Shown here piece by piece: positions 32,810 through 37,934 of a stretch of DNA of 37,934 bases. This stretch comes from MGIIa-L3 sp038150305 (lineage in GTDB: Archaea > Thermoplasmatota > Poseidoniia > Poseidoniales > Poseidoniaceae). Location: the NCBI GenBank assembly GCA_038150305.1, contig JAYOTG010000019.1, forward strand, positions 1 to 37,934. The letters run 5' to 3'. The notes beneath the pieces were generated by a model, which was not told the DNA's origin, did not search any database, and worked only from the letters and a program-made list of their open reading frames with translations. The first letter of the stretch is position 1, and each line of letters opens with the position of its first letter. The translations under genes were made by a program, and so were the position numbers.

Positions 32810-34609
32810 ATGAGGGGGGTCGGTTCCGTGCTGCTCCTCACCCTCTTGGTGTTGGCCTTGGCCCAACCGATGGCCCCTGCGCCCACCTTGGATGAAGCCC
32901 AAGGGCCGTTCGCAAGCACAAGTTCCCTCGCCTTGGCGTTCAGCGGGCCAAGCGAAGGTGAGTCCGTCACTGGCCTCTTGTCGGTCACCGTGACGGCCAC
33001 GGGGACGGGCACCCTGTCTTGGGTCCGCATCGACGTCAGCGACGGCAGCGGATGGAGTGAGGTCGGAAACCGAAGTTCCAGCCCTTGGTTCGCTCAACTC
33101 GACACCACGACGTTGACCAATGGGTCCTACCAACTCCGCGCGGTCGGACTCGACGCGGACGTCGATGACGAGGTGACCGGATTCTCCCCGAACTTCACTG
33201 TGGCCAATCAAGTCCCTGTCATCACCGCGTTCACCGTGCTCAACCCTGGGGCTGGGAACGGCACGTCATCCAACGACCGCTGGTGGTTCGCCACGCCGGC
33301 CAACGGCACCCTGCAGTTCCGCTGGGGGGCCAGCGATGACGACCTCGAACGGGCCACCCTGTCCAACGTCCCGGGCACGGGCAACCCGTCCTCCGATGGA
33401 CCGGGAACCCTGGCCTATGGATGGGACTGGACGCCGGGTGATTTGACCGAAGGCACCTGGAACCCTCGCCTCAACGTCCTCGACGGCTCTGGCCTGACGG
33501 CGTCCCTGACCCGCTTCATCGGCATCGACCGCACCGGCCCAGACATTGGAGCCATCACCGTGGGGAGCAGCGGCGGCTGGCAAATGGACGAGGACATCAC
33601 GCTCAATGGGATCAGGAGCACCGCCGATGACGGATTCGGCTCAGGGGTGGCCTCCACCGAGTACTCGCTTGACGGGCAAACCTGGCAAAGCACCACGGCC
33701 GACAGCCTCGAGCTGACCCTGCCCGAGGGGCAGAACATCGTTCGCTTGCGGAGCGTCGACCGTGTGGGCAACGTTGGACCGGTCACGCAACTCCCGGTGA
33801 ACGTCGACCTGACGCCACCAGAAGGCTACGGCTGGGTCGTGGAGGAATTGACCACCAACCGCGTTGATCCTGCCCCCATCCGATACGTCGCTGAAGACCT
33901 CGGCGCTGGCGTCGACCACAACGCGTCGACCATCGAGTACGGCTTCGACACCAACGGTGTCGGAAGCATCCCCGACATCACGGGACGGTGGATCACCCTC
34001 GGCAACAACGCCGGCCTGAACACCACCCTTGACCTCGCGTCGTGGGCGACGAAATCTGGGCAATACCTGCTGCTGCGTGCAACGGTGGTCGACGGAGCGG
34101 GCAACGCTATCGTGACCCCTGCCGCCTCGTTCCAGGTCCTTCCGGGCTTGGACATGATGTGGAACGCCACCAACACCACCATCGATCGGCTCATCGTTCG
34201 CCCCGGCCAGGCCACCGGTGGGGTGCAAATCGAATCCACCATCGACGCCAACGAAGCCTACGACGGCACCGTCGTCGTCCGGTTGGAGACCGCTCCGGCC
34301 GACCGCTTTGCTGCCGTGGACTGGACGGTCATGGAATCGAGAACCCTCCCCGCAGGAAGCCTCTCGAACGGCACCCACTCGATGACATGGAACCTGACGG
34401 TGACCCTTCAGGGCCAACTTGACATCCGTGTGGTAATCGATCCTTCCGACACCATCGATGAATACAACGAAGGCAACAACGCCATCCACTTCGTGGTCAC
34501 CGGCGCAACGATCAGTCCCGGGTTGGTTCCCTCTTTCGCGCCCTCGATTGGAGGTCTGCTGCTCGCCGGCCTGCTGTGCAGCGTGCTAGCGCGGCGCCCA
34601 CGGGATTGA
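32810..34609 (+). CDS. Secreted Ig-like/CARDB surface protein with C-terminal anchor
   Basis: From the ATG at 32810 the protein has 599 aa. The signal peptide MRGVGSVLLLTLLVLALAQP supports this start; the ATG at 32771 adds 13 basic residues. The ectodomain is built of repeated Ig-like modules, with VRIDVSDGSGWSEVGN and several D-x-TPPE/DRTGPD junctions typical of bacterial-type Big domains. A CARDB-like module with DTIDEYNEGNNAIHFVV ends the ectodomain near residue 565. A final hydrophobic helix, GGLLLAGLLCSVLA, is followed by RRPRD. N-glycosylation sequons are frequent. It is divergent from the 944-aa protein and may belong to the same envelope machinery. Confidence 0.83.
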   Translation: MRGVGSVLLLTLLVLALAQPMAPAPTLDEAQGPFASTSSLALAFSGPSEGESVTGLLSVTVTATGTGTLSWVRIDVSDGSGWSEVGNRSSSPWFAQLDTTTLTNGSYQLRAVGLDADVDDEVTGFSPNFTVANQVPVITAFTVLNPGAGNGTSSNDRWWFATPANGTLQFRWGASDDDLERATLSNVPGTGNPSSDGPGTLAYGWDWTPGDLTEGTWNPRLNVLDGSGLTASLTRFIGIDRTGPDIGAITVGSSGGWQMDEDITLNGIRSTADDGFGSGVASTEYSLDGQTWQSTTADSLELTLPEGQNIVRLRSVDRVGNVGPVTQLPVNVDLTPPEGYGWVVEELTTNRVDPAPIRYVAEDLGAGVDHNASTIEYGFDTNGVGSIPDITGRWITLGNNAGLNTTLDLASWATKSGQYLLLRATVVDGAGNAIVTPAASFQVLPGLDMMWNATNTTIDRLIVRPGQATGGVQIESTIDANEAYDGTVVVRLETAPADRFAAVDWTVMESRTLPAGSLSNGTHSMTWNLTVTLQGQLDIRVVIDPSDTIDEYNEGNNAIHFVVTGATISPGLVPSFAPSIGGLLLAGLLCSVLARRPRD

Positions 34610-34634
34610 AAGGGAGCGGCAGTTCCGACGCACC

Positions 34635-35378
34635 ATGCGACAAGCCCTGCCACGGGTGCCGAAGGACCGCATCGCGGTGCTCATCGGTGCGAAAGGTGGC
34701 ACGGTCAAGGCCTTGGCCAAGGCGGCCGGTGCCGAGTTCATCGCGATCGATTCCGAGACTGGCGACGTCGAGGTCGAGTGGGGTGAGCCGGGGACGTACG
34801 ACCCCGTGAAGGCGCTGAAAATGCCCGACGTGATCAAGGCCATCGGCCGCGGCATGGCTCCAAAGACCGCCCTGACCCTGTTTGAGGACGACTGCTATTT
34901 CGAGATGGTTGACCTTCGCGACCACGTCGGCAAGCGAGGCAAGCAGCTTCAGCGCATCCGCTCACGGGTGATCGGGAGCCAAGGAAAAATCCGCCAACGC
35001 ATTGAGGGATTGACCTCGACCAGCATCACGATCTACAAGTCCACCGTGGTGGTCATTGGACCGGAAGAGGGGCTTGCTCTGGCCCGCCAAGCCGTGGACA
35101 TGATCGCCGGAGGCGCAGAGCACGGAACCGTGCTCAGTTTCCTTGAGCGAACCACGCGAAAGAATCGACTCGAACGTCGAAGCCTCGAGACCATCGAACT
35201 GCGTGAAGAAGGCTTGGACAGCACCGGCTTCGAAAACCTCGTCCCCGGGCTTGATTTGGCCCGTGAGCGACGCCACCGACGCTTCCGCGCTGCCCAAGTT
35301 GACCCCGCGGACGAGGAGGCCGTCGAGGCGCTGATGGACCTCGCCGAGGACGAAGCGGTCACGTGGGAAGAGGAGTGA
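34635..35378 (+). CDS. KH-domain RNA-binding protein, archaeal Dim2/Krr1-like
   Basis: The 247-aa protein has two KH domains with GxxG loops: GAKGGTV in VPKDRIAVLIGAKGG near residue 20, and GSQGKI near residue 115 in RSRVIGSQGKIRQRIEGLT. This matches archaeal Dim2/Pno1/Krr1 relatives involved in small-subunit rRNA maturation; a related archaeal Dim2 binds aIF2-alpha. The first 180 residues cover the usual family length. A C-terminal extension of about 65 charged residues (ending EDEAVTWEEE) is additional. It converges with the RIO1 kinase gene, ending at the base before the kinase stop codon. In many archaea these genes travel together with aIF1A. Confidence 0.9.
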   Translation: MRQALPRVPKDRIAVLIGAKGGTVKALAKAAGAEFIAIDSETGDVEVEWGEPGTYDPVKALKMPDVIKAIGRGMAPKTALTLFEDDCYFEMVDLRDHVGKRGKQLQRIRSRVIGSQGKIRQRIEGLTSTSITIYKSTVVVIGPEEGLALARQAVDMIAGGAEHGTVLSFLERTTRKNRLERRSLETIELREEGLDSTGFENLVPGLDLARERRHRRFRAAQVDPADEEAVEALMDLAEDEAVTWEEE

Positions 35379-36359
35379 TCAGGCCTCTTCGACGTCGTCA
35401 AGAGGCATTTCCAGCACGTCCGCCATGGCTTCTGCCAGGCTGACGTCAAGGCCTTGCTTCTGCGCCCATTCGACCAGCCGTGTCACGTCGCGAACAAGGA
35501 ATTCCTTGGCTTTTGGATGCGTGTCGATGACCGCTTGCCCGACGTCGATGACGACCGGCTTGCCCTCGTGCCAGAGGATGTTGTAAGGCGAAAAATCGCC
35601 GTGCACCAAGCGGGCTTTCTGCCAGGACACGGCGAGGAAATGGAGCAACGTGTCGTACACCGCGTCCGCATCCTCCACCTCGACCTCGCGAAGTTTCTTC
35701 GCTGGGGATTCATCCGTGCCGATGTATTCCATCACCAACACGTTGCGGTGAACCGCCACAGCCTTGGGCACCGGGAGCCCCCAGCGGGCCAAGCGTTCGA
35801 GGTTCCTGTGCTCTTTCCTCACCCAGATGTCAACGAGGTCACGGTGACGCCGCTTGAGGCCCCCGAAGCGTTGGTCGCCCTCGATGTACTGCACCAGGTT
35901 TCGGAACACGGCGTTGGAGGTGTGGAAGATCTTCACCGCCACGGGGCCACCATCGAGGTCGGTGCCATGGAAGACGTGGGCTTCCTTGCCCCGGGCGATG
36001 GGATGGTCCAGCGTATCAACGGCACCTGAGGTCATCAATTTGTAGACGGAAAGCAGGGTCAAGCGGTCAAAGACCTGGTCGAACACGCGGCGGTCGACCC
36101 ACTCGAAGGGACCGGAACCAAGCACGCCTTGCAGCTTGCCTTCGATGTCTCGGAACATGCCGCGGTACCGCGCTTCTTTCATCCAGCGGTATTCGGATCC
36201 GCCCTGCTCCAAACCGGACACGAAGGCATCGCGTTCGGCCTGTTCGTGGGCATGGTCGGCGGCTTCCTCCTTGCTCATCTTTGAGCGTGGACGGCGGCGG
36301 CGGCGGCGCTGTGCTGACCGCTCGGCCAACTCGTCCCAACCGTCCTCGTCCCACGACAT
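35379..36359 (-). CDS. rio1: RIO1-type serine/threonine protein kinase
   Basis: This 326-aa atypical kinase acts in small-subunit maturation. Motifs are the P-loop equivalent ARGKEAHVFHG, AVKIFHTS with catalytic Lys, the hinge LVMEYIG, the catalytic loop LVHGDFSPYNIL, and the metal-binding Asp in VVIDVGQAV. The N-terminal extension (residues 1-50) is highly basic, with a run of arginines near 17-24, and is RNA-binding in character. RFGGLKRRHRDLVDIWVRKEHRNL is the RIO1-specific flexible loop (about 165-188). The gene follows aIF1A on the same strand (42-nt gap) and converges on the KH gene. Confidence 0.94.
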   Translation of the reverse strand: MSWDEDGWDELAERSAQRRRRRRPRSKMSKEEAADHAHEQAERDAFVSGLEQGGSEYRWMKEARYRGMFRDIEGKLQGVLGSGPFEWVDRRVFDQVFDRLTLLSVYKLMTSGAVDTLDHPIARGKEAHVFHGTDLDGGPVAVKIFHTSNAVFRNLVQYIEGDQRFGGLKRRHRDLVDIWVRKEHRNLERLARWGLPVPKAVAVHRNVLVMEYIGTDESPAKKLREVEVEDADAVYDTLLHFLAVSWQKARLVHGDFSPYNILWHEGKPVVIDVGQAVIDTHPKAKEFLVRDVTRLVEWAQKQGLDVSLAEAMADVLEMPLDDVEEA

Positions 36360-36401
36360 GCCGACACCTTGCGGTTGAAGCGCGGCTCCTTTGAAGCCTG
36401 C

Positions 36402-36710
36402 TCAGCCAAAGAGTTCGTCGACGCCGTCAGAAACGTCGTCGTCGCTCTCGTCTTCCTCGAAACTGATCGGCGTCACCTCAGGGGCAACCTCTGCCTCGGG
36501 CTCAGGTGCCGGCGCTTCGTCGTCGTCGCCATCACCGAAGAGGTCGTCCTCATCACCGTCGCCGAAGAGGTCGTCCTCGTCGTCGTCCCCGTCGTCGCCA
36601 AACAGGTCGTCGCCGCCATCTTCCTCGACGGCCTCGCCTTCGTCAACGTCCCCGAAGAGGTCGTCGTCCTCGTCGTAATCGTCGCCTGAGAACGAGGTCC
36701 CGAACAGGTC
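36402..36710 (-). repeat. Six [D/E]LFG motif repeats in the aIF1A tail
   Basis: The encoded motif recurs six times with acidic spacers of 5-14 residues, plus one wider 39-residue gap before the final copy. DNA-level repetition (gaagaggtcgtc-like units) is visible at 36536-36662. Confidence 0.9.
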
Positions 36711-37070
36711 CACGACATCAGGGAGGACGCCCTTTCGCGAGAGGTACATCGCTTGGGTCTTCGTGTAACGGTGCTTGACGTCGGCCTTGCTGTCTTGGAA
36801 GTCCCACGGCCAGACGATGATGAGGTCGCCTTCACGCACCCACTGACGGCGGCGCATCTTGCCGGGAATGCGTGCAAGCCGCATCTCTCCGTCAGCACAG
36901 AGCACGTTCACGCGGCGTCCACCGAGGATTTGCTCGGCCAAAGCGAACATCTCGTTGACCTTGGAATTGGGCATTTTGACGCGGATGCGTCCGACGCTGG
37001 CCTCGCCTTCAGGAGACTCAAGCCGAGCGAGTTCTTCCTCGTCGACCTTCTCCTCGCGTCGTCGTCCCAT
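36402..37070 (-). CDS. eif1A: Translation initiation factor aIF1A with extended acidic [D/E]LFG-repeat tail
   Basis: Residues 1-115 are a standard archaeal eIF1A: basic N-terminal tail, an S1/OB-fold (RIRVKMPNSKVNEMFALAEQILGGRRVNVLCADGEMRLARIPGK), then RRRQWVREGDLIIVWPWDFQDSKADVKHRY. The factor stabilises initiator tRNA and scanning-like states on the small subunit. Archaeal aIF1A usually ends near residue 100-115, but this one continues to 222. The tail is strongly acidic and repeats the motif [D/E]LFG six times, at residues 121, 137, 155, 167, 176 and 219, the last copy being the extreme C-terminus. Eukaryotic eIF1A also has an acidic tail ending in a short hydrophobic-acidic motif that binds eIF5B. 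The gene heads a block with rio1. Confidence 0.94.
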   Translation of the reverse strand: MGRRREEKVDEEELARLESPEGEASVGRIRVKMPNSKVNEMFALAEQILGGRRVNVLCADGEMRLARIPGKMRRRQWVREGDLIIVWPWDFQDSKADVKHRYTKTQAMYLSRKGVLPDVVDLFGTSFSGDDYDEDDDLFGDVDEGEAVEEDGGDDLFGDDGDDDEDDLFGDGDEDDLFGDGDDDEAPAPEPEAEVAPEVTPISFEEDESDDDVSDGVDELFG

Positions 37071-37130
37071 TGCCTTCGCCCAACTCAGCGAGCGGACGAC
37101 CCCTCTTCAATCCCACCGCAAGCGAGGCGC

Positions 37131-37934
37131 TCAGCGCAGCAGAGCCTCGGCCGCGTCTCGGCAGACCTCGATGAGCGGGTCGCCCCACACGCCGAATCCG
37201 ACGGTGCCGATCAGGCAAATCGCGATGGCGATGGTGGTGAAGACGGTGCGGGGAACGGGTCGGTCGCGACCAACCGCAGGCGCGTCGAAGAACATCACCA
37301 CGCCGATGCGGAGGTAGTAGTAGACCGAGATGGCGCTGTTGAGCACCATGAGGAGCGCCAAGGACCAGACCCAGTGCAGGTCAAGGCCAAACACGCTGAC
37401 GGTGGCGCCGCTTCCCGCCACATCGACGGCGGCGACCTTGACGATGCCCATGATGACCAGGAGCTTCGAAAGGAAACCGGAGAGCGGTGGCACGCCTGCC
37501 AGGCTCAACATAAACACGAACATGACGACCGCGAGCAGCGGAGAGCGCTTGCTGAGACCGGACAACGTGCGGTCGTCCCGAACCTCACCTTCGTGCTCGA
37601 GCAAGCCGATGACGAGGAAGGCGCCCATCTTGAACGCCACAAGCACGACAAGGTGGAACAGCAGCGCGGTCAGGACCGCTTCAGACGCTGCTTCTGCGGC
37701 GCCGTCAAGGGACGCTTCGCCGAGGTTCCACACGCCGACCGCGGTCAGCGCGGCCATCATGTAGCCCGCGTGCGCGACCGAGGAGTAGGCCAGCATACGC
37801 TTCGGGTTCTTGCTGCCCAGCGCGGCCAGGTTGCCCCACGTCATCGTGATGGCCGCGAGCACACCGAGGAGCACGAGCCACACGGCGCTGCCTTCGGTGC
37901 CTTCCGGCAGGGTGATCACCAGCAGGATGCGGAA
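37131..37934 (-). CDS. nuoN: NADH/F420H2-quinone oxidoreductase subunit N, partial
   Basis: About 267 C-terminal residues of a proton-pumping complex I antiporter-like subunit are present; the N-terminus is beyond the window. Family features include GNLAALGSKNPKRMLAYSSVAHAGYMM (the conserved NuoN/L/M helix with Lys) at the start, then the LLFHLVVLVAFKMGAFLV helix, LSGLSKRSPLLAVVMFVFMLSLAGVPPLSGFLSK, and the C-terminal SAISVYYYLRIGVVMFF. The frame is open to the last base. It is upstream of aIF1A by 60 nt on the same strand. Other nuo genes presumably lie to the right. Confidence 0.92.
   Translation of the reverse strand, partial: FRILLVITLPEGTEGSAVWLVLLGVLAAITMTWGNLAALGSKNPKRMLAYSSVAHAGYMMAALTAVGVWNLGEASLDGAAEAASEAVLTALLFHLVVLVAFKMGAFLVIGLLEHEGEVRDDRTLSGLSKRSPLLAVVMFVFMLSLAGVPPLSGFLSKLLVIMGIVKVAAVDVAGSGATVSVFGLDLHWVWSLALLMVLNSAISVYYYLRIGVVMFFDAPAVGRDRPVPRTVFTTIAIAICLIGTVGFGVWGDPLIEVCRDAAEALLR

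Noticed and set aside
36536..36662. Short tandem DNA repeats that might be an origin or array
   Set aside because: They are explained by the codons of the acidic LFG-repeat tail of aIF1A.

Overview
The window looks like a chromosomal segment from a GC-rich euryarchaeon, most likely a Marine Group II / Candidatus Poseidoniales-type planktonic archaeon. The archaeal assignment rests on direct calls: archaeal-type ribosomal protein S2, aIF1A, a RIO1-type kinase, a Dim2/Krr1-like two-KH protein, and the wyosine enzyme Taw1. TATA boxes also sit about 25 nt ahead of apparently leaderless start codons, and many secreted or lipobox proteins have a C-terminal membrane anchor. The exact taxon is inference. 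No tRNA, rRNA, CRISPR array, insertion sequence or integrase was recognised.

Layout. Positions 1-2.6 kb hold a partial phosphoglycerate mutase, a membrane protein, a cupin and an unknown protein. Positions 2.6-8.7 kb (minus strand) hold a coupled export-type ABC operon: a LolD-like ATPase, a 1207-aa FtsX-type permease with a pentapeptide-repeat block in its ectodomain, a second ATPase with a C-terminal zinc ribbon, then DoxX-like and DUF3817 membrane proteins. Positions 8.75-9.07 kb hold two tiny paralogous ORFs under a clear leaderless promoter. Positions 9.1-18.1 kb hold a small hydrolase, Taw1, a group of surface proteins (one with three LDL-receptor-class-A-like repeats) and a lipoprotein-MFS transporter fusion.

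Positions 18.15-20.6 kb hold the most unusual unit: a four-gene, fully ATGA-coupled cassette of a ThiF/E1-like adenylyltransferase, a JAMM metalloprotease-like protein, a 78-aa protein and a 333-aa protein of unknown function. This resembles a prokaryotic ubiquitin-like conjugation/deconjugation module whose modifier is not identified. Positions 20.6-28.0 kb hold a fused 3-hydroxyacyl-CoA dehydrogenase/enoyl-CoA hydratase, a GT4 glycosyltransferase, three winged-helix regulators (one membrane-anchored), a tRNA-dihydrouridine synthase and ribosomal protein S2. Positions 28.2-34.6 kb hold a Cas4-like nuclease interrupted by transmembrane helices, a lipoprotein, a large transmembrane CARDB/zinc-ribbon protein and another surface protein.

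Positions 34.6-37.1 kb hold a translation/ribosome-biogenesis cluster: a KH protein converging on RIO1 kinase, preceded by aIF1A. This aIF1A has a long acidic tail with repeated [D/E]LFG motifs, reminiscent of the acidic eIF5B-binding tail of eukaryotic eIF1A. The window ends inside nuoN.

Gene starts were often moved downstream of the longest open frame using TATA-to-start distance, Shine-Dalgarno sites, signal peptides or family N-termini. All functional calls come from motif reading alone, without database searches.
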